Below are positions 34,077-41,884 of a stretch of 64,000 nucleotides of DNA, piece after piece. This DNA is from Streptomyces syringium (GTDB taxonomy: Bacteria; Actinomycetota; Actinomycetes; Streptomycetales; Streptomycetaceae): contig NZ_JAGIOH010000001.1 in assembly GCF_017876625.1 (NCBI RefSeq), forward strand, positions 6,345,501 to 6,409,500. Reading direction: 5' to 3'. The notes below the pieces were generated by a model. It worked only from the letters and a program-made list of their open reading frames with translations, ran no database searches and was not told the DNA's origin. Every line of letters starts with the position of its first letter. Position 1 is the stretch's first letter. The translations under genes were made by a program, and so were the position numbers.

Positions 34077-35024
34077 TCAGTGACAGAGTTTGGCTTCGTG
34101 CTCGGCATGTCCGCTGGGCTCCAGCTGGAACGTGCAGTGCTCCACGTCGAAGTGCTCGCCCAGGCAGCCCTGCAGATCGTGCAGCATCTTCTCGTGACCG
34201 CCGGTCTCCAGCGCCGACTGGTCCACCACCACGTGCGCCGAGAGCACCGGCATGCCGGATGTGATCGTCCACACATGCAGGTCGTGCAGGTCCATCACCC
34301 CCGGCAGCGCCATGATGTGCGCCCGGACCTCGTCCATGTCGACGTCCTTCGGCGCGGCCTCCAGCAGGATGTCCAGCGCCTCGCGCAGCAGCTTGAGCGT
34401 GCGCGGCACGATCATCAGACCGATCACCAGCGAGGCGATGGGGTCCGCCTGCGTCCAGCCGGTGGCCATGATCACCAGGGCCGAGACGACCACGGCCAGC
34501 GAGCCCAGGGCGTCCGAGAGCACCTCCAGGAACGCCCCGCGGACGTTGAGGCTCTCCTTCTGGCCGCGCATCAGCAGGGCCAGCGAGATGACGTTGGCCA
34601 CCATGCCGATGAGACCGAAGACGACCGTCATGCCGCCCGGCACGTCCGTCGGATTGATCAGCCGGTCGACGGCCTCGAAGAGGATGTAGCCGCCCACGCC
34701 CAGCAGCAGCAGACAGTTCAGCAGCGCCGCGAGGATCTCGGCGCGGGCGTAGCCGTAGGTGCGCCGCGCGCTGGCCGGCCGGTTGGCGAAGTGGATCGCC
34801 ACCAGCGCCATCGAGACCCCCACCGCGTCCGTCGCCATGTGCCCGGCGTCCGCGAGCAGCGCCAGCGAACCGGTCAGCGCGGCCCCGATGATCTCCGCGA
34901 CCAGCACCGTGAGCGTGATGCCGAGCGCGATCCGCAGCCGCCCCCGGTACGCGGCGGCCGCGGTGCCGCTCGTACCCGGCGGCGGTGCTCCGTGCGAGTG
35001 GCCGTGGTCGTGCCCTGCGCCCAT
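34077..35024 (-). CDS. Cation diffusion facilitator (CzcD/ZitB-like) metal exporter
   Basis: A 315-aa CDF transporter, usually a Zn2+/H+ antiporter. Six hydrophobic helices span ~32-185. The TM2 metal site is H62-x3-D66 (ADAGHMATD). The TM5 site, normally H-x3-D or D-x3-D, reads E167-x3-D171 (LEVLSDALGS), which may alter metal choice. A His-rich N-terminus (HDHGHSHG), a cytosolic ferredoxin-like C-terminal domain and a His/Cys tail (GHAEHEAKLCH) should bind metal. GGAGG lies 8 bases before ATG 35024. Metal specificity cannot be fixed by eye, and no metalloregulator is adjacent. Confidence 0.9.
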   Translation of the reverse strand: MGAGHDHGHSHGAPPPGTSGTAAAAYRGRLRIALGITLTVLVAEIIGAALTGSLALLADAGHMATDAVGVSMALVAIHFANRPASARRTYGYARAEILAALLNCLLLLGVGGYILFEAVDRLINPTDVPGGMTVVFGLIGMVANVISLALLMRGQKESLNVRGAFLEVLSDALGSLAVVVSALVIMATGWTQADPIASLVIGLMIVPRTLKLLREALDILLEAAPKDVDMDEVRAHIMALPGVMDLHDLHVWTITSGMPVLSAHVVVDQSALETGGHEKMLHDLQGCLGEHFDVEHCTFQLEPSGHAEHEAKLCH

Positions 35025-35169
35025 GAATGCCGCCTCCCGAAACCGTCGCACGCACGGCCGACGGGCGTCGGCCGAGGCTTCAGTGAACTACGGGAGGGGG
35101 GTATTGGCAACGCGGCACTGAACACCGTTGTCATTGCCTCTGACCTGCGGTGATGCTCCGAGCGGCTGA

Positions 35170-36156
35170 TCAGCGACGACGTGCCTCCGGGTGGTGCAGA
35201 CACCAGCCTTCCCAGGCGGAGGTGACCATGGCGCGCACGTCGTGCGCGGGGCTCCAGCCGAGCTCCTTCGCGATCCGCTCGCCCGAGGCCACGACACGCG
35301 CCGGATCACCCGGACGGCGCGGCTCGACGACGGGCGCGGGCTCGGTGTAGCCGGTCACCGAGGCGATCAGATCGGCCATCTCCCGCACCGACACCCCCCG
35401 CCCGGTGCCGACGTTCAGCGTCAGATCGCCCGCGCCCGGCCGCTCGGCGAGCCGGCGGGCCGCGGCCAGATGGGCGGTGGCGAGGTCCTCGATGTGGATG
35501 TAGTCACGGACACACGTGCCGTCGGGGGTGTCGTAGTCGGCCCCGAAGATCCGGGGGCTCTCGCCCCGGGTGAGCCGGTCGAACATCATCGGAATGATGT
35601 TGTAGATCCCCGTGTCGGCGAGCTCCGGCTCGGCCGCGCCCGCGACGTTGAAGTACCGCAGACAGGCCGTGGAGATCCCGTGGGCCGCCCCGGTGGCCCG
35701 GACGAGCCACTCGCCCGCCAGCTTCGTCTCCCCGTACGGGTTCATCGGCAGACAGGGCGTCTCCTCCGTGACGAGGTCCACGTCCGGCATGCCGTAGACG
35801 GCCGCGGAGGAGGAGAAGACGAAACTGGCGACCTGCGCGTCGACCGCGGCCTCCAGCAGCCGCGTCAGGCCGTGCAGGTTCTCCCGGTAGTACAGCAGCG
35901 GCTTCTCGACGGACTCCCCGACCTGCTTCTTCGCCGCGAGGTGCACCACCCCCGTCACGTCCAGGTCCCCGAACGCCTGGTCCAGCGCCGCGCGGTCCAG
36001 GACCGACCCCCGGATCAGCGTGCACTCCTCCGGCAGCCGGGTCGCCACGCCGCTGGACAGATCGTCCAGCACGGCCACCCGCTCTCCGGCCTCCACCATC
36101 GCCCGCGCAACGTGCGCCCCGATATATCCGGCTCCGCCTGTGATCAGCCACGTCAT
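35170..36156 (-). CDS. galE: UDP-glucose 4-epimerase
   Basis: A 328-aa extended SDR enzyme interconverting UDP-glucose and UDP-galactose. NAD motif GGAGYIGAH (7-15), catalytic SSSAAVYG and Y-x3-K (NPYGETK), and the RYFNVAGA and YDTPDGTCVRDYIHIEDLA landmarks of GalE are all present, and the length is right. It is not in a gal operon. It is divergent from the glycerol-1-phosphate/ABC-exporter cluster, so its UDP-galactose may feed the glycosyltransferase there (inference). Other SDR epimerase specificities cannot be excluded. Confidence 0.93.
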   Translation of the reverse strand: MTWLITGGAGYIGAHVARAMVEAGERVAVLDDLSSGVATRLPEECTLIRGSVLDRAALDQAFGDLDVTGVVHLAAKKQVGESVEKPLLYYRENLHGLTRLLEAAVDAQVASFVFSSSAAVYGMPDVDLVTEETPCLPMNPYGETKLAGEWLVRATGAAHGISTACLRYFNVAGAAEPELADTGIYNIIPMMFDRLTRGESPRIFGADYDTPDGTCVRDYIHIEDLATAHLAAARRLAERPGAGDLTLNVGTGRGVSVREMADLIASVTGYTEPAPVVEPRRPGDPARVVASGERIAKELGWSPAHDVRAMVTSAWEGWCLHHPEARRR

Positions 36157-36220
36157 GACGGGCACCCTAGGCCGTGTCCGGCGGGTCGTGCGAGCCGGCC
36201 TCGCGGCCGGTGCCGTTTCG

Positions 36221-36380
36221 CACCACCGCTGCGCGGCGGTCGTCCTCGTGCGCCGGACGGGCTGATTGTGGCTGAGGCCGACCACATCCGCCGCCCGGGC
36301 CGGCGACTGAGGCCAGCCCCATCAAGCCTGTCCGGCGCTTGAGGACGCGCCCGCAGGGCGCTCGCCGCCGCAGGCGGCAC
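36221..36380. repeat. Dispersed intergenic repeat, copy D (long form)
   Basis: CACCACCGCTGCGCGGCGGT, CCTCGTGCGCCGGACGGGCT, a ~70-base spacer, then AAGCCTGTCCGGCGCTTGAG, GACGCGCCCGCAGGGCG and GCCGCCGCAGGCGGC. Both arms are present with more divergence and a longer loop than copies A and B. It is preceded by GGCCGTGTCCGGCGGGTCGT, like copy B. This copy lies between divergent starts (galE and the polymer cluster), so simple termination does not explain it. Confidence 0.75.
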
Positions 36381-36448
36381 AACGCGCCGCCAGTCCAGGG
36401 TTCGCCGGCCGGGCGAACGGCGGTGAACGACCGCCTCCGGTGATCCGA

Positions 36449-36454
36449 TAGCCT
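36449..36454 (+). promoter_or_regulatory. Predicted -10 element of the glycerol-1-phosphate cluster
   Basis: TAGCCT fits TAnnnT and lies 8 bases before the GTG of the 32-codon leader reading frame, about 114 bases before the first large gene. The -35 is weak (TGATCC region). Confidence 0.35.
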
Positions 36455-36462
36455 CTGCCGAC

Positions 36463-36561
36463 GTGCCGCACGCCGCCCCCGACGGGGCCCTGCCGCGCCA
36501 CACCGCTGCTCGGCCGCCCCCGCGGACGCGAAGAGCGGCCACGTCCGTTTCCAAGGAGTGA
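36463..36561 (+). CDS. Possible 32-aa leader peptide upstream of the DUF5941 gene
   Basis: GTG 36463 opens 32 codons (MPHAAPDGALPRHTAARPPP...) ending in a TGA at 36559-36561. The stop overlaps the AAGGAG ribosome-binding site (36553-36558) used by the next gene, whose likely CTG start is 7 bases further on. This geometry would allow ribosomes finishing the leader to restart on the main gene. A -10 element sits just upstream. The peptide is Pro/Arg/Ala-rich and has no recognised relative, so it may be chance. Confidence 0.3.
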   Translation: MPHAAPDGALPRHTAARPPPRTRRAATSVSKE

Positions 36562-36567
36562 GTTCGT

Positions 36568-38370
36568 CTGTCGACCGCCATCCTCACCGGTTTGCCGCCC
36601 GTCGGCTCCTCCCTCGAGGACGACCTGCGGTCCCTGGGCTTCGATGTGCGCGCGGCGGCCGACGCCGCCGGCACCGCGGCGGCGCTGGCCGCCGTCCCGG
36701 CGGCCGAGCGGGTCGCCCTCGTCGATGCCCGCTTCGTCGGCCACCTCCACGCCCTGCGTCTGGCCCTGACCGACCCCCGCTTCCCCGCGGCGGCGGTGGA
36801 GGGCGCGCTCACCGCGCAGCCCGAGGCGCGCGGCGCGCTCACCCGCGCGCTCGCCACGGTCACGGACGCGGAGCCGGGGGCGAACCTGCCCGACGCCCTC
36901 GCGCCCCGGCTGGAAGCCGACGGCGTCGGCGTGCACCGCCCCGACCTCGGGGTGCTCGTCGCGACCGTCCCCGCCGACGCCGACGTGCGTGCGAAGGCCG
37001 AAGGGGACGTCGCCGCGGTTGACGACGAGGCCGTACGGCTGCGCACCGCCGTGAAGTCCCGCGACGGGTTCTTCACCACCTACTGCGTCAGCCCGTACTC
37101 CCGCTACCTCGCCCGCTGGTGCGCCCGGCGCGGATTCACCCCCAATCAGGTGACGACCGCCTCACTGCTCACCGCGCTCATCGCCGCCGGCTGCGCGGCG
37201 ACCGGCACCCGGCCCGGCTTCGTCGCCGCCGGCGTGCTGCTGATCTTCTCGTTCGTGCTCGACTGCACCGACGGCCAGCTCGCCCGCTACTCCCTGCAGT
37301 ACTCCACGCTCGGCGCCTGGCTCGACGCGACCTTCGACCGCGCCAAGGAATACGCCTACTACGCGGGCCTCGCCATCGGCGCGGCCCACGGCGGCGGCAA
37401 CGACGACGTCTGGGCCCTCGCGCTCGGCGCCATGGTCCTGCAGACCTGCCGGCACGTCGTCGACTTCTCCTTCAACGAGGCGAACCACGACGCCACGGCC
37501 AATACCAGCCCCACCGCCGCCCTCTCCGACAAGCTCGACAGCGTCGGCTGGACGGTCTGGGCGCGCCGCATGATCGTGCTGCCCATCGGCGAGCGCTGGG
37601 CCCTGATCGCGGTCCTGACCGCGTTCACCACGCCCCGCACCGTCTTCTACGTGCTGCTCGCCGGCTGCGCGCTGGCCGCCTGCTACACCACGGCCGGCCG
37701 GGTGCTGCGCTCGCTGACCCGCAAGGCGCACCGCACGGACCGCGCGGCCCGGGCGCTGGCCGACCTCGCCGACTCCGGCCCGGTCGCCGAGCTCGCGAGC
37801 CGCACCGTGGGCACCACCTTCCCCCCCGGCGCCTACACGGCCCCCCTGTGGGCCCTGCTGGCCACCGCCTCGCTGTTCGTCGGCCCGCTCTTCGCGGGCA
37901 CCGCCGGCACCTGGCAGGCCGTCCTGCAGGCCGGGGTGTACGCCGTCTTCGCCGGCTGCGCCGTCGCCCGCCCCCTCAAGGGCCCCCTCGACTGGCTCGT
38001 ACCGCCGCTCTTCCGGGCGTCCGAATACGGGATCATCCTGCTCCTCGCCGCCAAGTCCGGCATCGACGGTGCCCTGCCCGCGGCTTTCGGCCTCGTGGCC
38101 GCGGTCGCCTACCATCACTACGACACGGTGTACCGCATCCGTGGCGGCAGTGGCGCGCCCCCGCACTGGCTGGTGCGGGCGATCGGCGGCCACGAAGGAC
38201 GCGTCCTGGCGGTCACGATCGCCGCCGCCCTGTGGCACAACCAAGGTTTCACCATCGCGCTGACGGTCCTCGCGGCCGCCCTCGCGCTCGCGGTGCTCAG
38301 CGAGAGCATCCGCTTCTGGGTGTCCTCCGGGGCCCCCGCAGTACACGACGAAACAGGAGAACCCGCATGA
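36568..38370 (+). CDS. DUF5941 / CDP-alcohol phosphatidyltransferase membrane protein
   Basis: A ~600-aa membrane enzyme. Residues ~1-160 form a soluble alpha/beta domain resembling the nucleotidyltransferase-like part of DUF5941 proteins (STAILTGLPPVGSSLEDDLRSLGFDV). Next comes a CDP-alcohol phosphatidyltransferase domain with the complete signature D-G-x2-A-R-x8-G-x3-D-x3-D (D235 to D257, DGQLARYSLQYSTLGAWLD then ATFD), and about ten hydrophobic helices. Such enzymes move a phospho-alcohol from a CDP-alcohol to an acceptor. The start is probably CTG 36568, 9 bases after AAGGAG; the next usable start (TTG 36592) has no ribosome-binding site. Its stop overlaps the next gene's start (ATGA). 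Confidence 0.8.
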   Translation: MSTAILTGLPPVGSSLEDDLRSLGFDVRAAADAAGTAAALAAVPAAERVALVDARFVGHLHALRLALTDPRFPAAAVEGALTAQPEARGALTRALATVTDAEPGANLPDALAPRLEADGVGVHRPDLGVLVATVPADADVRAKAEGDVAAVDDEAVRLRTAVKSRDGFFTTYCVSPYSRYLARWCARRGFTPNQVTTASLLTALIAAGCAATGTRPGFVAAGVLLIFSFVLDCTDGQLARYSLQYSTLGAWLDATFDRAKEYAYYAGLAIGAAHGGGNDDVWALALGAMVLQTCRHVVDFSFNEANHDATANTSPTAALSDKLDSVGWTVWARRMIVLPIGERWALIAVLTAFTTPRTVFYVLLAGCALAACYTTAGRVLRSLTRKAHRTDRAARALADLADSGPVAELASRTVGTTFPPGAYTAPLWALLATASLFVGPLFAGTAGTWQAVLQAGVYAVFAGCAVARPLKGPLDWLVPPLFRASEYGIILLLAAKSGIDGALPAAFGLVAAVAYHHYDTVYRIRGGSGAPPHWLVRAIGGHEGRVLAVTIAAALWHNQGFTIALTVLAAALALAVLSESIRFWVSSGAPAVHDETGEPA

Positions 38371-39119
38371 TCGGCCTCGTGCTGGCAGCCGGCGCTGGAC
38401 GGCGTCTGCGCCCCTACACCGACACCCTGCCCAAGGCTCTGGTGCCGGTCGGCCCCGAGGGGGAAGAGGAGTCGATCACCGTCCTCGACCTCACGCTCGG
38501 CAACTTCGCCGAGGTCGGCCTGACCGAGGTCGCGATCGTCGTCGGCTACCGCAAGGAGGCCGTGTACGCGCGCAAGGAGGCGCTGGAGGCGAAGTACAAC
38601 CTCAAGCTCACCCTGATCGACAACGACAAGGCCGAGGAGTGGAACAACGCCTACTCCCTGTGGTGCGCGCGTGACGTCCTGGGCCGCGGTGTGATCCTCG
38701 CCAACGGCGACACCGTCCACCCCGTCTCCGTCGAGAAGACCCTGCTCGCCGCCCGCGGCCAGGGCCAGAAGATCATCCTCGCCCTCGACACGGTGAAGAA
38801 GCTCGCCGACGAGGAGATGAAGGTCGTCGTGGACCCCGCCAAGGGCGTCCAGAAGATCACCAAGCTCATGGAGCCCGCCGAGGCCACCGGTGAGTACATC
38901 GGTGTCACCCTCATCGAGGCCGAGGCGGGCGCCGAGCTCGCCGCCGCGCTGAAGACCACCTTCGAGCGCGACCCGGACCTCTACTACGAGGACGGCTACC
39001 AGGAGCTCGTCAACGGCGGCTTCAAGATCGACATCGCGCCGATCGGCGACGTCAAGTGGGTCGAGATCGACAACCACGAGGACCTCGCCAAGGGCCGGGA
39101 GATCGCGTGCCAGTACTGA
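38367..39119 (+). CDS. Sugar/alditol-phosphate nucleotidyltransferase
   Basis: A 250-aa NTP transferase. The N-terminal signature LAAGAGRRLRPYTDTLPKALVPVG (6-29) binds NTP, and ILANGDTVHP holds the metal-binding Asp. Size and motifs resemble CTP-using enzymes such as phosphocholine or inositol-1-phosphate cytidylyltransferases more than hexose-1-phosphate enzymes with their longer C-termini. Next to a glycerol-1-phosphate dehydrogenase and two CDP-alcohol transferases, I infer that it makes a CDP-activated polyol, possibly CDP-sn-1-glycerol. ATG 38367 overlaps the preceding stop, and the next start lies inside its last codons, so translation is coupled. Confidence 0.82.
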   Translation: MIGLVLAAGAGRRLRPYTDTLPKALVPVGPEGEEESITVLDLTLGNFAEVGLTEVAIVVGYRKEAVYARKEALEAKYNLKLTLIDNDKAEEWNNAYSLWCARDVLGRGVILANGDTVHPVSVEKTLLAARGQGQKIILALDTVKKLADEEMKVVVDPAKGVQKITKLMEPAEATGEYIGVTLIEAEAGAELAAALKTTFERDPDLYYEDGYQELVNGGFKIDIAPIGDVKWVEIDNHEDLAKGREIACQY

Positions 39120-40168
39120 CGAGGCTCATCCCCTCGCCGGTCGTCGTCGACATCCGTGCCGGAGCGCTGGACGATCTGGCGAAGATCCTCGCCGATCAGC
39201 GGATCTCCAGCTCCGGCAAGCTGGCCATCGCCATCAGCGGCGGCTCCGGGGCGAAGCTGCGCGAGCGGCTCGCCCCGGCGCTGCCCGGCGCCTCCTGGTA
39301 CGAGGTCGGCGGCGGCACCCTCGACGACGCCATCAAGCTCGGCGACGCGATGAAGTCCGGGCGCTACGACGCGGTCGTGGGCCTCGGCGGCGGCAAGATC
39401 ATCGACTGCGCGAAGTACGCCGCGGCGCGGATCGGCCTGCCGCTGGTCGCCGTCGCGACGAACCTCTCGCACGACGGTCTCTGCTCGCCCGTCGCGACCC
39501 TCGACAACGACGCGGGCCGCGGCTCCTACGGTGTGCCGAACCCGATCGCCGTCGTGATCGACCTCGACGTCATCCGTGAGGCCCCGGTCCGCTTCGTGCG
39601 CTCCGGCATCGGCGACGCGATCTCCAACATCTCCGCCGTCGCGGACTGGGAGCTCGCCCACCGCGAGCGCGGCGAGGACATCGACGGCCTGGCCGCCGCC
39701 ATCGCCCGGCAGGCCGGCGAGGCCGTGCTCCGCCACCCCGGCGGCGTCGGCGACGACGGCTTCCTCCAGGTGCTCGCCGAGGGCCTCGTGCTCACCGGCA
39801 TCTCGATGTCGGTCGCGGGCGACAGCCGCCCGGCCTCCGGTGCCTGCCACGAGATCAACCACGCCTTCGACCTGCTCTTCCCCAAGCGCGCCGCCAGCCA
39901 CGGCGAGCAGTGCGGCCTCGGCGCGGCCTTCGCCATGTACCTGCGCGGTGCCCGCGAGGAGTCCGCGCTGATGGTCCAGGTGCTGCGCAGGCACGGGCTG
40001 CCGGTCACACCGCAGGAGATCGGCTTCACCACGGAGGAGTTCGTCCAGGCCGTCGAGTACGCCCCGCAGACCCGCCCCGGGCGCTACACGATCCTGGAAC
40101 ACCTCGACCTCTCCACCGACCAGATCAGGGACGCATACGCCGACTATGCAAAAACCGTCAGTCGCTGA
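39107..40168 (+). CDS. sn-glycerol-1-phosphate dehydrogenase-like (EgsA/AraM family)
   Basis: A 353-aa member of the iron/zinc alcohol dehydrogenase fold. NAD-binding GGGKIIDCAKYAA (94-106) and the family motifs TNLSHDGLCSPVA (118-130), GIGDAISN with D170, RPASGACHEINHAFD with H248, and HGEQCG with H265 match glycerol-1-phosphate dehydrogenase and its three metal ligands. The enzyme reduces dihydroxyacetone phosphate to sn-glycerol-1-phosphate, the enantiomer of archaeal lipids, also made by Bacillus AraM. GTG 39107 is chosen (GGGAG 5 bases upstream) and overlaps the previous gene by 13 bases. 2-deoxy-scyllo-inosose synthase-like relatives fit worse. A key part of the seven-gene cluster. Confidence 0.85.
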   Translation: MPVLTRLIPSPVVVDIRAGALDDLAKILADQRISSSGKLAIAISGGSGAKLRERLAPALPGASWYEVGGGTLDDAIKLGDAMKSGRYDAVVGLGGGKIIDCAKYAAARIGLPLVAVATNLSHDGLCSPVATLDNDAGRGSYGVPNPIAVVIDLDVIREAPVRFVRSGIGDAISNISAVADWELAHRERGEDIDGLAAAIARQAGEAVLRHPGGVGDDGFLQVLAEGLVLTGISMSVAGDSRPASGACHEINHAFDLLFPKRAASHGEQCGLGAAFAMYLRGAREESALMVQVLRRHGLPVTPQEIGFTTEEFVQAVEYAPQTRPGRYTILEHLDLSTDQIRDAYADYAKTVSR

Positions 40169-40925
40169 ACTCCGCCCGGTCGTCCACCCCGCAGGGGTCA
40201 AGGACCGGCGCAGCGGTGAGCACTGGGCCGGTCGCCTGTACATGCGAGAGATCTCGCTGCGCTGCGACCGGCATCTGGTGAACACCCGGATCACGCCCAA
40301 CCAGCTCACCTACCTGATGACCGTCTTCGGCGTCCTCGCCGCTCCGGCCCTGCTGGTGCCGGGGATCGCGGGCGCCGTGCTCGGCGTGCTGATGGTCCAG
40401 CTCTATCTGCTGCTGGACTGCGTCGACGGCGAGGTCGCCCGCTGGAAGAAGCAGTTCTCCCTCGGCGGCGTGTACCTGGACCGGGTCGGCGCCTATCTGT
40501 GCGACGCCGCGGTGCTGGTCGGCTTCGGTCTGCGCGCCGCGGACCTGTGGGGCTCCGGCCGGATCGACTGGCTGTGGGCCTTCCTCGGGACCCTCGCCGC
40601 GCTCGGCGCCATCCTGATCAAGGCCGAGACCGACCTCGTCGGCGTCGCCCGGCACCAGGGCGGGCTCCCGCCGGTCAAGGAGGCGGCGTCCGAGCCGCGG
40701 TCGTCCGGCATGGCACTGGCCCGCAAGGCCGCCGCCGCGCTGAAGTTCCACCGCCTCATCCTCGGGATCGAGGCGTCGCTGCTGATCCTCTTCCTCGCGG
40801 TCCTGGACACGGTCAGGGGCGACCTGTTCTTCTCGCGCCTCGGCGTGGCCGTCCTCGCGGGCATCGCCCTCGTGCAGACGCTGCTCCACCTCGTGTCCAT
40901 CCTCGCTTCGAGCAGGCTCAAGTGA
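40146..40925 (+). CDS. Second CDP-alcohol phosphatidyltransferase-like membrane protein
   Basis: A 259-aa membrane protein with about six hydrophobic helices. The family signature is present but incomplete: D94-G-E-V-A-R, eight residues, G108-V-Y-L-D112-R-V-G-A116. The fourth Asp, normally the catalytic base, is Ala. Either a nearby acid (for example in LCDAA) substitutes, or the protein is a non-catalytic or altered partner of the DUF5941 enzyme. Its ATG lies 23 bases inside the dehydrogenase gene, and its stop overlaps the next start (GTGA). A role in moving a glycerol-phosphate-type group at the membrane is inferred from context. Confidence 0.82.
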   Translation: MQKPSVAELRPVVHPAGVKDRRSGEHWAGRLYMREISLRCDRHLVNTRITPNQLTYLMTVFGVLAAPALLVPGIAGAVLGVLMVQLYLLLDCVDGEVARWKKQFSLGGVYLDRVGAYLCDAAVLVGFGLRAADLWGSGRIDWLWAFLGTLAALGAILIKAETDLVGVARHQGGLPPVKEAASEPRSSGMALARKAAAALKFHRLILGIEASLLILFLAVLDTVRGDLFFSRLGVAVLAGIALVQTLLHLVSILASSRLK

Positions 40926-41815
40926 GTGCCCCGACGAGGCTCGGCGCGGTCGTCCTGACCATGGGCAACCGCCCCGAGGAACTGCGCGCGCTGCTCGACT
41001 CCGTCGCCAAGCAGCAGGGCGAGGCCATCGAGGTCGTCGTCGTCGGCAACGGCTCGCCGCTGCCGGAGCTGAACGTGCCGGGGCTGACCGTACGGACCGT
41101 CGAGCTGCCCGAGAACGTGGGCATCCCGGCGGGCCGCAACGTCGGCATCGAGGCGTTCGGACCCGGCGGCCGCGAGGTCGACGTGCTGCTCTTCCTCGAC
41201 GACGACGGCCACCTGCCCGGCCAGGACACCGCCGAGCTGTGCCGTGAGGCGTTCGCCGCCGATCCGAAGCTGGGCATCATCAGCTTCCGGATCGCCGACC
41301 CCGACACCGGGGTCACCCAGCGCCGCCACGTACCGCGGCTGCGGGCGGCCGACCCGATGCGGTCCTCGCGGGTGACGACCTTCCTCGGCGGCGCCAACGC
41401 GGTCCGCACGAAGGTCTTCGCCGAGGTCGGCGGGCTGCCGGACGAATTCTTCTACGCGCACGAGGAGACCGACCTCGCGTGGCGGGCCCTGAACGCGGGC
41501 TGGATGATCGACTACCGGTCGGACATGGTGCTGCACCACCCGACCACGGCCCCCAGCCGGCACGCGGTCTACCACCGCATGGTGGCCCGCAACCGGGTCT
41601 GGCTGGCCCGGCGCAATCTCCCGGCCCCCCTCGTCCCGGTCTACCTCGGGGTGTGGCTGCTGCTGACGCTGGCCCGGCGGCCGTCGCCGCCCGCGCTGCG
41701 CGCCTGGCTGGGCGGCTTCAAGGAGGGGTGGACGACGCCCTGCGGTCCACGGCGCCCCATGAAGTGGCGTACCGTTTGGCGCCTGACCCGACTGGGTCGC
41801 CCTCCCGTGATCTGA
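40922..41815 (+). CDS. GT2 family glycosyltransferase
   Basis: A 297-aa GT-A fold glycosyltransferase. N-terminal LGAVVLTMGNRPEELRALLDSV, nucleotide/metal motif LLFLDDDGHLP (~89-99), and the acceptor-side HEETDLAWRALNAGW (~179-193) are typical of rhamnosyl/galactosyl-type GT2 enzymes. A C-terminal hydrophobic/basic helix (PVYLGVWLLLTLARR) may tether it to the membrane. GTG 40922 overlaps the preceding stop. It probably adds sugar to the lipid-linked product of the cluster; the donor could be UDP-galactose from the divergent galE (inference). Confidence 0.88.
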   Translation: MSAPTRLGAVVLTMGNRPEELRALLDSVAKQQGEAIEVVVVGNGSPLPELNVPGLTVRTVELPENVGIPAGRNVGIEAFGPGGREVDVLLFLDDDGHLPGQDTAELCREAFAADPKLGIISFRIADPDTGVTQRRHVPRLRAADPMRSSRVTTFLGGANAVRTKVFAEVGGLPDEFFYAHEETDLAWRALNAGWMIDYRSDMVLHHPTTAPSRHAVYHRMVARNRVWLARRNLPAPLVPVYLGVWLLLTLARRPSPPALRAWLGGFKEGWTTPCGPRRPMKWRTVWRLTRLGRPPVI

Positions 41816-41884
41816 CAAGCTCGTGTCTGAGAGCATCGGGCGCTGCCCGGGGCACCGCCCCGGCAGCGCACCTTGAGGACGAAA

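Noticed and set aside
34020-35153. 377-codon plus-strand frame opposite the CDF transporter
   Set aside because: His/Arg/Gln-rich shadow of a membrane protein; the minus strand has clear CDF motifs.
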